37,134 nucleotides of DNA, from assembly GCF_900099615.1 (NCBI RefSeq), contig NZ_FMTE01000006.1, forward strand, positions 1 through 37,134, written 5' to 3'. The translations under genes were made by a program, and so were the position numbers. The notes below the pieces were generated by a model that worked only from the letters and a program-made list of their open reading frames with translations, did no database searches and was not told the DNA's origin. The DNA comes from Borreliella japonica (lineage in GTDB: Bacteria > Spirochaetota > Spirochaetia > Borreliales > Borreliaceae). Positions 1-8,599 of this stretch are shown in pieces. Each line of letters starts with the position of its first letter. Position 1 is the stretch's first letter.

Positions 1-117
1 ACCTAAAAACTAAAACCTTAGCCCAAAAAACTCTAACTTTAAATTGAACTTTTCAAGAAACTTAAACTTTACCTATAAAACTAAAACTCAAAATTTTTGA
101 ACTTTTTGTAAAAAGTA

Positions 118-145
118 ATTAGAGTCTTTTTAAAAAGACTCTAAT
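118..145. terminator. Perfect palindrome, likely terminator of the P35-family gene
   Basis: A 28-bp perfect palindrome (14-bp arms, no loop) lies about 40 bp past the stop codon of the minus-strand lipoprotein gene. In the minus-strand transcript it would form a hairpin near the 3' end. The surrounding 1-180 stretch is very AT-rich and I see no gene in it. Confidence 0.6.
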
Positions 146-182
146 ATTAAATATTAATATTTTTTATATATTTTTTTACCTT

Positions 183-1067
183 TTACCCATTAACACTTAC
201 TAAAACGGTTTTTGCATTTTCAATAAGATCTTTTATATCTTTCTTGCTGCCTAGTGCCTCATTTCTTTTTAAAGAAGAAGCTTCTAAATTACTTAAAGAG
301 CTGCTTGCATCCATTTGAGCTTGTCTAGATAATTGTAATGCATAAGATGCATTTTTTTTGCTCTCCAATCTTTTAATAATACTTTCTTTTAACCTTTTTT
401 GAGCGCTATCAAAAAAGAACGCTGCAGATCTCATTTCATTTTCTGCCATATCAATCTTATTTATAAGTTGATCAAGTTCAATATGTTGTTTATTTAACTC
501 ATTTTGCAATTGTGCTAATCTCCTTATCTTATCTCTGTTGTTCTTATAATTTTCCATTAATAATGTTTTTTTATTTTGAATCTTTCCTATCACATCATAA
601 AAATCATCTTTTATTAAAGCATATTCATCTTTAAGTATACACACATTCTTGATTAACTCAGAAAATCCAGAGTCTCCAAGAATATTCTCTAGATATTTAA
701 TTGATTCATCTGCTTTCTTTTCTTCATTAGTATAAGGAATTAAATCCTCTTTTTTTTGAACATGCTCAATTGAAATATTTGATATACCAACCTTATTATT
801 CAATGATTCCAAAGACACCCCAGACTCTACAGGAACAATTAAATCCTCTAAATCATTAAATTTCCGTTCTCCAAAATTTTTAGTAAAAACTTTTTGCTTT
901 TCTTGATTACTATATAAATTATTAAAAGCATCTTCCTGAACACTATCTGAAAATTCTTTTACATCATTGTTATTTTTTTGGCCTTTATTACCGGATAATT
1001 TAGAATCTAGATTGCAAGACATCAAGCCTATCATTAATAATACATATAAAAGCAAATTTTTTTCCAT
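183..1067 (-). CDS. P35-family (PFam54-type) surface lipoprotein
   Basis: Intact exported lipoprotein gene of about 294 residues. The preferred start is the ATG at 1067, nine bases after a GGAGAG ribosome site; an upstream in-frame start at 1094 would put charged residues before the signal peptide. The N-terminus is a short basic stretch, a hydrophobic core and a lipobox ending GLMSC with Cys18 as the lipidation site, then an Asn/Lys/Asp-rich tether. The C-terminal half is a long helical region with the pattern seen in the Borrelia antigen P35 / PFam54 group (SGFSELIKNV, later SSLSNLEASSLKRNEA and KKDIKDLIENA). Members are outer-surface proteins expressed in mammals or ticks, and some bind complement regulators; no binding specificity can be inferred here. 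A perfect palindrome follows the gene. Confidence 0.8.
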   Translation of the reverse strand: MEKNLLLYVLLMIGLMSCNLDSKLSGNKGQKNNNDVKEFSDSVQEDAFNNLYSNQEKQKVFTKNFGERKFNDLEDLIVPVESGVSLESLNNKVGISNISIEHVQKKEDLIPYTNEEKKADESIKYLENILGDSGFSELIKNVCILKDEYALIKDDFYDVIGKIQNKKTLLMENYKNNRDKIRRLAQLQNELNKQHIELDQLINKIDMAENEMRSAAFFFDSAQKRLKESIIKRLESKKNASYALQLSRQAQMDASSSLSNLEASSLKRNEALGSKKDIKDLIENAKTVLVSVNG

Positions 1068-1518
1068 AAAAATACTCTCCTCTTCTCTAATCAAGAATAC
1101 ATATCATAAATAATAATTATTCTTAATTAAGATTATATATCACTTTGTTTAAATTACAATAAAGTATGAATATAATTATTGATATTTTATATTTATACTT
1201 ATTAACCATTCGAAAAATATCTGATAAACTGTGAACTACTATTTCTATAATCTAAAAGATTATAGAAATAGTAGTTCACTAAAACATTTAGAATGTTTAC
1301 GAATTATTTAATGTATTTTTTCATTTTTTGAAACAATATTGTTATAACTTAGTTTAATAAGAAATTTGATTTCTTAAATTTGGAAATCCGATGTACACAG
1401 AATCTGAATATCTCCTCCACCCCATTTACCAATATCCATAACATATCTAGCAAAACCTTCTTTTAAGTTGTTTGATTAAAAGAAGCAGTAACAACAATAC
1501 AGTAATATTTATTTTATT
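1068..1518. other. Intergenic stretch with a minus-strand coding relic
   Basis: No intact gene. It holds the promoter side of the P35-type gene, the long hairpin at 1231-1279, and at about 1330-1480 a short minus-strand coding-like stretch reading ARYVMDIGKWGGGDIQILC. That looks like a scrap of a longer protein, perhaps prophage, but I do not recognise it. Confidence 0.4.
1231..1279. terminator. Perfect 23-bp stem hairpin
   Basis: Arms at 1231-1253 and 1257-1279 are exact reverse complements around an AAA loop. The arm resembles the weaker hairpin at 35106-35153 between bdr and rev (both carry a GAACT-CTATT core), so this is probably a bidirectional terminator left from a lost bdr/rev locus. 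It lacks the box spacing of a Borrelia telomere. Confidence 0.55.
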
Positions 1519-2214
1519 TGCCATGTTATTGACATAGCGACTGATCGCTTGTATCCCCAAAAAAAAGATGCTTCAAATTACAAACTTAATTATGTGTATC
1601 AGTTTGAAAATCAGAAAAGGTTTAGGGCCATGAGCTCAGGTTGCAAATTTGCAATATTTCAGATCAGCAATACTAAAGAACCCACAACAAAATTTAGAGT
1701 AAAATTTGTCATTCAGAGTGGCGATAATATCGTGAAAGAAATAACCAGTGCTCTGGAAGAGGGTAATGAAAATGCTTATAAGGGAATTGAATTGGATATA
1801 ACTCAAATCAAAAGACTATCTCCTATTCAAGAGTCAATAATAGAATTTAGAGATAGCGCTGAGCTTAAGCTTATTGATAAGATGTTCAGTCGATTTAGTA
1901 CTTTTTCAGAAGATTGTATGAACTTCATAGGGGGTTTGAGCACGACAGGTATGAATAATCTCAAATTTTTAATAAAAGAATGCAATGATGAAAACCGTAT
2001 ATTTCTATATTGTGGAGCTAATATTCACCAATTTAATTCAAGATTTTTTCAAGATAAAGGTGCAAAAGAAAGTTCTAAATTGCTGTGGATGAGTAAAGAA
2101 GACTTAGAAAAAGTATTAGCTAAGGATGACCAATGTCAAACTGAAAGAGTATTCTTTAGAAAGGTTGCAAGAAACTCAAATGAAAGAACAATGATTAGCG
2201 TTCTTTTTCAATAA
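1519..2214 (+). pseudogene. Fragment of a large type IIG restriction-modification enzyme
   Basis: An open frame of about 230 codons without a proper start; the TTG at 1549 is probably not real because the frame is open further upstream. The segment CHVIDIATDRLYPQKKD followed much later by RVFFRKVARNSNERTMISV is characteristic of the middle of Borrelia plasmid single-chain restriction-methylation proteins (BBE02/BBQ67 type), where an ERTMI motif follows the methylase part. The usual protein is over 1000 residues, so methylase and nuclease parts are missing and this piece cannot be active. Immediately downstream is a scrap of a different, phage-like gene, so 2214 is close to a recombination junction. 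Confidence 0.65.
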
Positions 2215-2216
2215 TT

Positions 2217-2309
2217 TGCGATCCTTCAGTAATCGAAGATAAAGTACAGGGTGATTATTTTGCAGAGTTTAGCTTTAGACCCATGCCCAAGATCATTAAA
2301 GATGTTTAA
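2217..2309 (+). pseudogene. C-terminal scrap of a prophage-type gene
   Basis: A 30-codon frame ending in DYFAEFSFRPMPKIIKDV and a stop, just ahead of another prophage-like frame. It has no start and follows directly on the restriction enzyme fragment. The phage assignment rests on its neighbour, not on a recognised motif. Confidence 0.35.
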
Positions 2310-2316
2310 AACGAAT

Positions 2317-3001
2317 ATGCTATTTGGCCTGCGGCGAGATCTATAATATTCAAATTGAAGATGTTGATCTACAAATGGGGTATCAAAGAACTATTAAATG
2401 GGATGCGTTTTTAAATGCTAATCCTACAACAATTGCTAATGGAGTTAATACTATCTCAACTATTGGATTTAGTTCTGAAGTTGTGAGGCTAAATTACTTA
2501 AAACTACAGTACAAATTTAGACACTTAAAGCGGGCTTCTGAGAAATTTTACACTTCAGACTCATATATTGGTGACATTAATAACAATTTACTACCTTTTG
2601 CTCAAGTTTATAAACTTGCAAGTAGCGAAATTATAAAACTTATTAATCATTTTGTACTAATAGGCACTGTTTCAATTCAAAAGGATGGAAAAAATCAAAA
2701 ACGTTTACTTCCTAATATGTACGGACTACTTAATATGCCGGAACAGATAAAAGAAGAAGTTCAACAGGGCGATAAGGATAAGATGGATAAAATATTTGAA
2801 AAAATTGAGGCAGGACTTTCAAAATTAGAACTAGGGGACGAATTTTCTACACCCATTGTGATGGTAATAGTTGACCCCGCAACTTCACTTAAATTGGTAA
2901 AACAATATGCAGTAGGACAAGCTGTTGCATCAACAAGCGAAAAATGGGGGAATGTTCTAATTCAAACCATTAAAGCTATTCCCAATAGCAATAACACTTA
3001 G
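2317..3001 (+). pseudogene. Prophage structural-region protein of Borrelia plasmids, start disrupted
   Basis: A long frame of about 225 codons encoding a soluble protein without signal peptide or membrane segment. The listed frame opens with a TTG at 2324, but an ATG at 2317 in another frame would read MLFGLRRD and then stop, so I infer a frameshift near 2339 at the N-terminus. Visible stretches include VDLQMGYQRTIKWDAFLNA, a central SSEIIKLINHFVLIG and a C-terminal TPIVMVIVDPATSLKLVKQY. The composition and neighbours suggest one of the uncharacterised late proteins of cp32- or lp54-type prophages, but I cannot name the family. It converges on another decayed phage gene at 3092. Confidence 0.45.
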
Positions 3002-3091
3002 GAATGAAGTTTTGTTACTAAAAGTTCTTCTTCGTTCTTTACTTGTGCTTGTAAGTTTTTTGTTCACTCACTTTAATTCACCTTATTGTTT

Positions 3092-3440
3092 TTAAGATTG
3101 TTTAATATTGACTTGCAAAATAGTATTCTTAGTAGCAAGTAAACCGCCTAAAACAAAATCAATGTATGAATGAGCAATATCAGTTGAGTCTCTATCAACT
3201 TGTTCGTTCGGTGTAGGCAACATATACTTACTAGGTTTAAACTTAATAAGTTCTGAATTTAATGGGTAAATTAGTATTTGATGTTTTAACAAGTTTGAAG
3301 TTTCAATGTAAACGTCCTCTCTATTATTAATAGATCAACTAGCGCTAAGTAGGCAAAATTTTCTACTTCACTTATCTTTACTTCAAGCTATTCTAGTAAC
3401 ACGTGGCATTGACGCTGGTTCACTTACATATGAACAAATA
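3092..3440 (-). pseudogene. Decayed prophage-type gene
   Basis: The readable part (3092 to about 3330, minus strand) gives a continuous frame including HQILIYPLNSELIKFKPSKY and DIAHSYIDFVLGGLLATKN. Upstream the frame must be shifted and passes at least two stops to stay coding-like (ENFAYLALVDLL, and CSYVSEPASMPRVTRIA near 3430). This is the 3' half of a longer gene with several lesions. It reads like a phage virion or late protein, but the family is not identified. Confidence 0.4.
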
Positions 3441-3822
3441 TTTTTACTTACTTTCTATCATATCATTCAACTAATAACAACACATATTATATATATATAT
3501 ATAATACTCTTTATTTACTGTTACGTTTTTATAACTTTGTTGCTGCAAATATTTCTGTTTAAAAAAACTTCACAAAACCTATTTTTTAATTAATTGGGAG
3601 AACATTTTCTTATAGAGTCTAAACCATTGCGGATTAAATCAAAAAGCTATTTCTACAATCTTTTATTCAAAAAAACGCACGCGTATTTGACATTTTAAAA
3701 TATTGAAAAAAAATTATTTTTGTATTATATTCTATTTTGTAATTATTATTATTTAATACCTATAACAAAATTGTATTATGGTTTTACTAATTCATTATAG
3801 AGCCATTTAAGGATATTATTTT
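3441..3822. other. Non-coding AT-rich spacer
   Basis: No open frame of note on either strand. It has a short run of alternating A and T near 3488-3502 and presumably holds the promoter of the downstream lipoprotein pseudogene; I could not assign convincing -35/-10 boxes. Confidence 0.4.
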
Positions 3823-4568
3823 ATGAAAAAATAATATTATTGATCAATATTTTTCTATTTATTTTATGCCAAACTGATGTTTTAAAGAAAAATAAAGTTA
3901 GCAAGAATCATAATTATAAAAAACAAACTGAGAAAGAAAATGTGCAAGGAGAAAAGGATAAGCTTATATCTTTGATAAACAGTTTGGTAGAATTCAATAA
4001 TAAAGAAATAGATGATTCTTTTGAGAAATTCAAAAATGAGCCATCTAATCCATATAATCTTCCATTTAAAAATATTGGTTGATTTACATCAAAGGAAACA
4101 CTTGCCGATAATGTAGAAAAATCTAAAACAGCTAGAAGAAGTTTGTATGCAGTTTTAGATTACAATGAAAGTGATTTACAAGAATTAGGATTAATTTTAA
4201 ATTCAAATGTATGCAGTATCAAGAATATTGCTAATAAAATAATGCAAAATGCGGGCATAGAATTTCAATTTAGATTTGAAGCAATAATAAAATTGTCAAT
4301 TGCTAAAAAAATAACTTAATGTTATTAAATATTCCTGATCTTAAAAGACTTAAAATTTGTCTTGAAGATTTTTTAGCCTTAAGAACAATCCGTAGGGAAC
4401 GTGTTAAGCAGCTATCAAATGATTATAGTAGTGACAAAGAATCTATAAAATCTGAAAAATGTAAATTGGGAGATTATTTAAAATAAAGCTTTTTCAAATG
4501 TCCTTTTAAATATGGAGAAAGATCCTAAAAATCTAAAACAAGAAATTAGGAATATTATTGTTATTTAA
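3823..4568 (+). pseudogene. Broken virulent-strain-associated-type lipoprotein gene
   Basis: Rebuilt across breaks, this encodes an exported lipoprotein with signal MKKIILLINIFLFILC and a helical body. The original start is the ATG at 3823. At least four lesions are visible: a one-base loss in the A run after the start, a TGG-to-TGA stop at about 4081 inside NIG-W-FTSKETLADN, a one-base loss in the A run near 4310, and another shift near 4480. After correction the tail reads AFSNVLLNMEKDPKNLK and ends at 4568. The conserved SNPYNLPFKNIGWF and RRSLYAVLDYNE stretches suggest the Borrelia virulent-strain-associated lipoprotein family (Borrelia_lipo_1 / VraA-like). It should give only a 5' fragment at most. 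Confidence 0.6.
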
Positions 4569-4641
4569 TTTTAAATTGGAAGAATTAAAAATTTTTCTTT
4601 ATTTTTTTATTGTTTTTACAATAAAAAAGTCATTATGACTA

Positions 4642-4666
4642 GCTATTTTAGCTTAGATAAAATAGC
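4642..4666. terminator. Hairpin downstream of the lipoprotein pseudogene
   Basis: Arms GCTATTTTA (4642-4650) and TAAAATAGC (4658-4666) pair perfectly. It lies about 75 bp past the end of the pseudogene and may have ended its transcript. Confidence 0.35.
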
Positions 4667-5035
4667 CATATTTTTACAATTCTATTATTATTTATTATCA
4701 AGAATTAAATCATCCTTCTTAATTTCTTTTGCAAAACTGGATAGAAAAAATATTTATATATTTCCTTTTAAATTAATCATTTACAGTTTTAATTAACTTT
4801 GTCTCTTATATTTTTTTATCATAAACTTGTCTTTTAAGCATCCTTTAAAGACTCAAAATTTTTTTATAGCTCTTTTAACTAATTTTTCTATCTGTAAAGA
4901 TCTTCCAAAATGGAATTAGCCTATCTATCATCATCTAATTAAATATAAAGGCACTACGCTATAATTTAAGCTAAGACTATATGAAGCTAAGTTTGTGAGT
5001 TATGTTTAATAAATGTTATATATTTGCATCATAGC
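4667..5035. other. Non-coding stretch
   Basis: I see no coding frame or recognisable relic here, only AT-rich sequence with scattered stops in all frames. Confidence 0.4.
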
Positions 5036-5091
5036 ATTATACCTACACAGCAAAGCCCCCTATTTTGGGGGCTTTGCTGTGTAGGTATAAT
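5036..5091. terminator. Perfect 25-bp stem hairpin, cp32 mlp-side terminator
   Basis: Arms 5036-5060 and 5067-5091 are exact reverse complements around TATTTT. The core AGCCCCC/GGGGGCT with flank TAGGTATAATAATGGAGA recurs downstream of mlp at 36335-36372, but imperfectly there. It therefore marks the mlp end of a cp32 late region whose mlp gene is gone. The arms are unusually GC-rich for this replicon. Confidence 0.65.
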
Positions 5092-5226
5092 AATGGAGAT
5101 TTTATGTGATTAAGAACTGTTTTAAGTATTTCAATTGGTTGTAAGTTCACCATAATGACCATTTTTATTAAAAGTATCATTAGAATTAGAACTATTTAGT
5201 ATTTCTAACAATAAACAAAAAATGAA

Positions 5227-5535
5227 TTGACAGAAAGATTAAAGGATGTAGATAATGCAGAGCTTAAAGAAAAAATATCAAAGTTGCAAAGGTTATTTCA
5301 AGATAAATTAGCAGCCAAATTAGCAGCTTTAAAACAAGCTAAACAAAAAATCGAAGGCATTACTGATAGTGATACTTCTACTGCAAAATCCAAGATATGG
5401 GCTGAATCAAAATTGGTTGGAGCAACTATAAAGTTCAGTGGAAGTAATAGTGCTGGCAAAGGAACAGAAATGTCTAAAGAAGCTGTAGAACAGATAAATA
5501 AAATAATAAAGTGTCTCGAAGAAGGTACTAATTAA
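5227..5535 (+). pseudogene. rev: Rev-type surface lipoprotein, C-terminal fragment
   Basis: About 100 codons matching the C-terminal two thirds of the Rev family of cp32 plasmids, whose better-known members bind fibronectin. Visible stretches are AELKEKISKLQ, DKLAAKLAALKQAKQKIEGI, KSKIWAESKLVGATIKFSGS and the ending EEGTN. It pairs with the second rev copy at 35209-35695. The signal peptide and lipobox are missing; upstream of the TTG the frame is closed by stops, so this start is not the original. It converges on gene D of the bly operon, as rev does on the bdr side of intact cp32 elements. The fragment cannot be exported. Confidence 0.75.
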
Positions 5536-5580
5536 TTAACTAGTAGTTAGAATAATCAAATTGATTTTTGAAATAGAAGA

Positions 5581-5619
5581 AAAATCCAGATATTAAATTC
5601 AATTTAATATCTGGATTTT
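5581..5619. terminator. Perfect 19-bp stem convergent terminator
   Basis: Arms 5581-5599 and 5601-5619 pair perfectly around a single C. It sits between the converging rev fragment and gene D and would work in both directions, with T-rich sequence on the plus-strand exit. Confidence 0.65.
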
Positions 5620-5669
5620 AACATTTTTAATATAAAGAATAAGTTCTTACAAGAACAGCCTTTTGTAAT

Positions 5670-6023
5670 TTACATTTTTAACTGAAAATACTGATTATAG
5701 GCTTTTTTTGCAATGGGTTTTGTTTTTTGAATGTAATCTAAAAGTAGTTTGATATTATGTTTTACTGAAGTCGTTGTGTGTTTATATTTTAGTGTTGATA
5801 AGTCGGGATAAGTATATTCTGGATAGTTTGGATCATTAACCTTTACTTTTGTTTTAGATAAGTATGTTATAAGGTACATAAAATACTCTGATAGTTGTGC
5901 CTCATATTTAGCGAAAGCTCCTAGTGTTTGAATAATTGGTGGTTTTAGTTCGTCCGGCAAACTAAAAGCAGTACTACAACATTATAGTAAAGTGAGTAAT
6001 AAGTAGTTTGTCAGTTTAAGCAT
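5670..6023 (-). pseudogene. ABCD (bly) operon gene D, nonsense-mutated copy
   Basis: Start ATG at 6023 overlaps the end of gene C, as in the intact copy at 34172-34525. The N-terminus reads MLKLTNYLLLTLL then a TAA, then CCSTAFSLPDELK; in the intact copy the stop position is Leu. The break is inside the signal peptide, so the mature region (VNDPNYPEYTYPDLSTLK, IKLLLDYIQKTKPIAKK) is not exported even if translated from a later start. The family is the fourth gene of the cp32 holin operon (blyA, blyB, C, D); its function is unknown. Confidence 0.75.
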
Positions 6024-6411
6024 TTTCACCCCTTTTAAGCATATTTACATACTCCCGCATAATTTTATTGTGTTTTGCTTTTAATGGGGAGATAATTCTT
6101 CTACTTCTACTTCTACTTCTACTTCTACTTCTACTTCTACTTCTACTTCTACTTCTACTTCTACTTCTACTTCTAGTAATAGCTCCTATTAGCTCAATAT
6201 TGTATTTTAATATATCTTGTATTTCTTCAAATATTTTAGTTGATTCGACTGTTTCCATAGATTTTAATGTTCCAATATATGTTTTGTAGAAAAAATCTAT
6301 TACCCTACAAAAGTATCAATGTAGTTATGATCTTATGTTTGTATCAGTTTTAGCCATGTTAGTTAAGTTAGATAGTAAATCAAGCCCCAAACCAATAGTG
6401 TTATTTTGCAT
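6016..6411 (-). pseudogene. ABCD (bly) operon gene C with Ser-Arg repeat expansion
   Basis: Homologue of the intact gene at 33844-34179. It starts at ATG 6411 (MQNNTIGLGLDLLSNLTN), but the frame is lost after KTDTNI through an extra base near 6332. The 3' part is open from METVESTKIFEEIQDILKYN onward. Where the intact copy has AIASSKSKRIISSLKAK, this copy has AIT, Arg, twelve Ser-Arg dipeptides, then RIISPLKAK. The dipeptides come from a pure six-base DNA repeat. The product of the open 3' part, if made, would carry a highly basic RS-like tract. The gene is almost certainly dead because of the 5' frameshift. Confidence 0.75.
6101..6175. repeat. Hexanucleotide microsatellite (ACTTCT)n inside gene C
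   Basis: About twelve perfect copies of ACTTCT on the plus strand (AGAAGT on minus) within the bly operon C pseudogene. The other copy of the gene (33844-34179) has only AGCAGTAAAAGTAAAAGA at this place, so the array arose after the copies separated, probably by slipped-strand replication. The unit is a multiple of three and keeps the reading frame. Confidence 0.9.
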
Positions 6412-6784
6412 TATTTATTACTTTTTGATAGATAAGTTTTCCTTCCCGATTGAATTTTAGACTATTAGATATTTTTAGATTTTTTTCATCAAAATTAACT
6501 AGATCAATCAATATATTGATTTTCTCATTTATTGGAGCTAATATTTTTAATATTGTTGGACTTAATGCATTCTAAAGTCTTTTCATATTAGATTTTTAGA
6601 TTAATGCATAATGAAAGTACAGCTAATAAACTAAAAAGAATCCTTTGTATGCGATCTCATCAAATTCATCCTCAAATTTAGAAAATATATCAATAAGATT
6701 TGATATGGATGTAAGTTCAATCTCAAGATTATCTTTAGATAATTTCGTAAATTAATCTCGTTTTTTAATATGGTTATTAACCAT
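6401..6784 (-). pseudogene. blyB: blyB, broken
   Basis: Second gene of the cp32 bly operon, reported to encode a soluble partner of the BlyA holin. The start ATG at 6784 overlaps the end of blyA (AATGGTTAA) and the stop overlaps the start of C, showing the tight coupling of the operon. It reads MVNNHIKKRD then TAA, resumes in frame with FTKLSKDNLEIELTS and FEDEFDEIAYKG, stops again, and after a shift ends NFDEKNLKISNSLKFN-REGKLIYQ. The same C-terminal segment is all that remains of blyB in the right-hand locus (33763-33854). Confidence 0.65.
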
Positions 6785-6946
6785 TTTCATTTCTAAAAAG
6801 CTTAACCGTTACTATGGACAATATATTTTTTAGTAAAGGTTTAAAAAAAATTAACGCTCCTAAAACTAGTACTGTTGCAAAAATCATTACGGCTATTAGT
6901 TTGATTTCATTTAAATTGATAAGAAGTTCGGTTATTAAATATCCAT
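6777..6946 (-). pseudogene. blyA: blyA holin, N-terminal frameshift
   Basis: A small membrane protein with a single hydrophobic segment. The ATG at 6946 reads only MDI before a stop; one base over, the frame gives LITELLINLNEIKLIAVMIF, ATVLVLGALIFFKPLLKNIL and a basic tail, matching the BlyA holin-like protein. BlyA forms membrane lesions when expressed in E. coli and is thought to release prophage particles. The shift after codon 3 should prevent its synthesis here. Confidence 0.75.
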
Positions 6947-6957
6947 TTTTCAATCCT

Positions 6958-7248
6958 TCATTTTAATTTTTGATATATATATATCAAAACTGTAATTTTT
7001 GATAAAAAATTATACAGCTTTAAAAGATATGGGACTTGACTTCCTGATAAGTAGAATTTTTTTGAACATACCATAATTGTTACTCTGGAATTCTCGTCAA
7101 CAGAAGTTTCCCCACTCTCCCATTTTTGTCTCACCCTCCACACATTTACTCTAGGAACTCCAAGTTTAACTGCTATTTCTCCATCATTTAGGGATCTTTC
7201 TCTAAAGTACGCAACATAATCATAAAAAGACCTTTTAACTTTTTTCAA
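6958..7248 (-). pseudogene. DUF603 (terminase small subunit-like), N-terminal fragment fused to other sequence
   Basis: The first ~58 residues match the intact copy at 22200-22760 almost exactly (MKKVKRSFYDYVAYFRERSL, DNSRVTI region). After SRVTI at about 7076 the sequence changes to MVCSKKFYLSGSQVPYLLKL, which belongs to whatever preceded blyA. This is the scar of a large deletion that joined the start of the packaging region directly to the lysis operon and removed all terminase, head and tail genes from this copy. The kept part contains the helix-turn-helix (GEIAVKLGVPRVNVWRVRQK) but not the coiled C-terminal half. Confidence 0.7.
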
Positions 7249-7261
7249 AAAATTTCTCTAA

Positions 7262-7287
7262 AGTAACAAAATTAACAAATTGTTACT
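7262..7287. promoter_or_regulatory. AGTAACAA-TTGTTACT dyad upstream of DUF603
   Basis: An 8-bp inverted repeat with a 10-bp spacer lies just upstream of the DUF603 fragment. The identical dyad is upstream of the intact DUF603 copy at 22161-22186. It contains GTAAC, close to the GTnAC recognised by Borrelia EbfC. A binding-site role is inferred. Confidence 0.4.
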
Positions 7288-7462
7288 CTAAATAGTAAAG
7301 CAATTTCATAGATTATTAACACAAACTGATAACTTCTTAATAACTATTAACTACTGATCTATATATACAATATCCATTACATTTAAATACATAAAAATAA
7401 AACTTATTTATCTTAAATTCTTTTAGGTAGACATGTTTTATTTTTACAAAGAGTGTAAAACT

Positions 7463-7781
7463 ATGTCAAAAGCTTTGGACGAAATATATTGCCATTCTTA
7501 TGGCAAGCCAATTAAAAAAGAAGCCGAAATTTGTATTGCTTGTGGGGTTAGAAACAAACAAGTTAAAAAACTCTTATAACAGATTAATAGCAGCATTATT
7601 CTGCTTATTTTTTGGTTATTTAGGAGCTCATAGATTTTATGTAGGGAAAACGGGAACCGGTATTGCGTTTTTATGCATAATCCTTTTGTCTCCTTTATTT
7701 TATCTATTTACCTTGAGTTTTGGATTAATAATTATTGTACCCATATTAGCATACTGGAAATCATTGTTTTTATTGATCTAA
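7463..7781 (+). pseudogene. Zinc-ribbon/TM2-domain membrane protein, frameshifted
   Basis: The start ATG at 7463 gives MSKALDEIYCHSYGKPIKK, then CIACGVRNKQ, a short zinc-ribbon-like module in which one Cys is Tyr (CHSY instead of CHSC). The frame then shifts near 7570 into a TM2 domain: NRLIAALFCLFFGYLGAHRF, YVGKTGTGIAFLCI and a second hydrophobic span. A second shift is likely near 7750, since another frame gives a more plausible tail (FIDLIRIIIKKF). TM2 proteins are small membrane proteins of unknown role, common in Borrelia. The gene is followed 40 bp later by a lipoprotein gene on the same strand. Confidence 0.65.
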
Positions 7782-7819
7782 TAAGAATAATAATTAAAAA
7801 ATTTTAAAAAGGATTTAAA

Positions 7820-8497
7820 ATGACCAATAAAACAAAATTTGCAGTATTCTTATTTTTATTTATAAGTATTCTAAGCTGTAAATCAAATAATAATAAGAAT
7901 AATAATGAAGAATTATTGGGAGATAGTAAATTTTTTACAAATGGAAAAGAAGATAATGAAAAATATTCCTGGATTTCAACAAAATCAGAAGAAAGGCCTG
8001 AAAATTGGTGGAATAAAAATCATGCACTTATGATTTTTGGGTATATCAACCCAGGAATTTCTTATTATTTTAATTTTAATGATATTACCACTAAACATAA
8101 TATTGGGTTTTTTGATATACATGATATAAGAGGTAAAAATAAAATTAAAATTAAATATAGTTTTGATAATAAAAAAGAATCTAAACTAACAATCGGAATA
8201 GATGAATGTAGGCTTACCCCTGAAGCAATTAAACAGGGAAACATAATGTGTTATTCAGCGGCTAATTTATTTAATGATAATTATATTTTTACTAATCTTA
8301 TGATTCCTCCGGTTAAATCAGAAGATTTTTCAAAAAAACTACTAACTTCTAAAACCCTTAAAATAGCTTTTGAAATTTTTAAAGATCCAATAACATTTAA
8401 TCATAAAAAATTATATGTTAAATATAAAAAACATTTTATTAAAGAAGATAAAAGCATAAAAAAAGAGGATAATAACACAAAAATTATCAAAAATTGA
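7820..8497 (+). CDS. Exported lipoprotein of unknown function
   Basis: Intact gene of 225 codons with an AAGGA ribosome site nine bases before the ATG. It has a clear lipoprotein signal: Lys-containing start, hydrophobic core FAVFLFLFISILSC, lipidated Cys20, then an Asn/Lys-rich tether. The mature protein is lysine-rich with an aromatic patch (PENWWNKNHALMIFGYINPG) and probable beta strands (KIKIKYSFDN); it ends in a charged tail. Two further Cys (in GIDECRL and IMCYSA) could pair. I do not recognise the family. It lies between a DUF603 relic and an erp relic, where the right-hand copy has a different small gene, so it was probably inserted with the TM2 gene as one unit. Confidence 0.7.
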   Translation: MTNKTKFAVFLFLFISILSCKSNNNKNNNEELLGDSKFFTNGKEDNEKYSWISTKSEERPENWWNKNHALMIFGYINPGISYYFNFNDITTKHNIGFFDIHDIRGKNKIKIKYSFDNKKESKLTIGIDECRLTPEAIKQGNIMCYSAANLFNDNYIFTNLMIPPVKSEDFSKKLLTSKTLKIAFEIFKDPITFNHKKLYVKYKKHFIKEDKSIKKEDNNTKIIKN

Positions 8498-8542
8498 CGA
8501 AGTATCAAGGAGATTAAATTTCAAATAAACATTTTTAGCAAT

Positions 8543-8590
8543 ATAAATAAAAGAACAAGACTAGTTATTAGTCTTATTCTTTTATTTATG
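8543..8590. terminator. Bidirectional hairpin between lipoprotein and erp
   Basis: The arms AAAAGAACAAGACTA and TTAGTCTTATTCTTTT pair with one mismatch around GTTA. The hairpin lies between the converging lipoprotein gene and erp pseudogene. Confidence 0.6.
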
Positions 8591-8599
8591 CTTATAAAA

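Noticed and set aside
1231..1279. Perfect hairpin considered as an internal telomere
   Set aside because: Odd 3-base loop and no TAGTATA box at the expected distance; it resembles the bdr/rev terminator instead.
6068..6289. Plus-strand frame with a long poly-Leu run
   Set aside because: It is the antisense reading of the ACTTCT array in gene C; no ribosome site and no homologue in the unexpanded copy.
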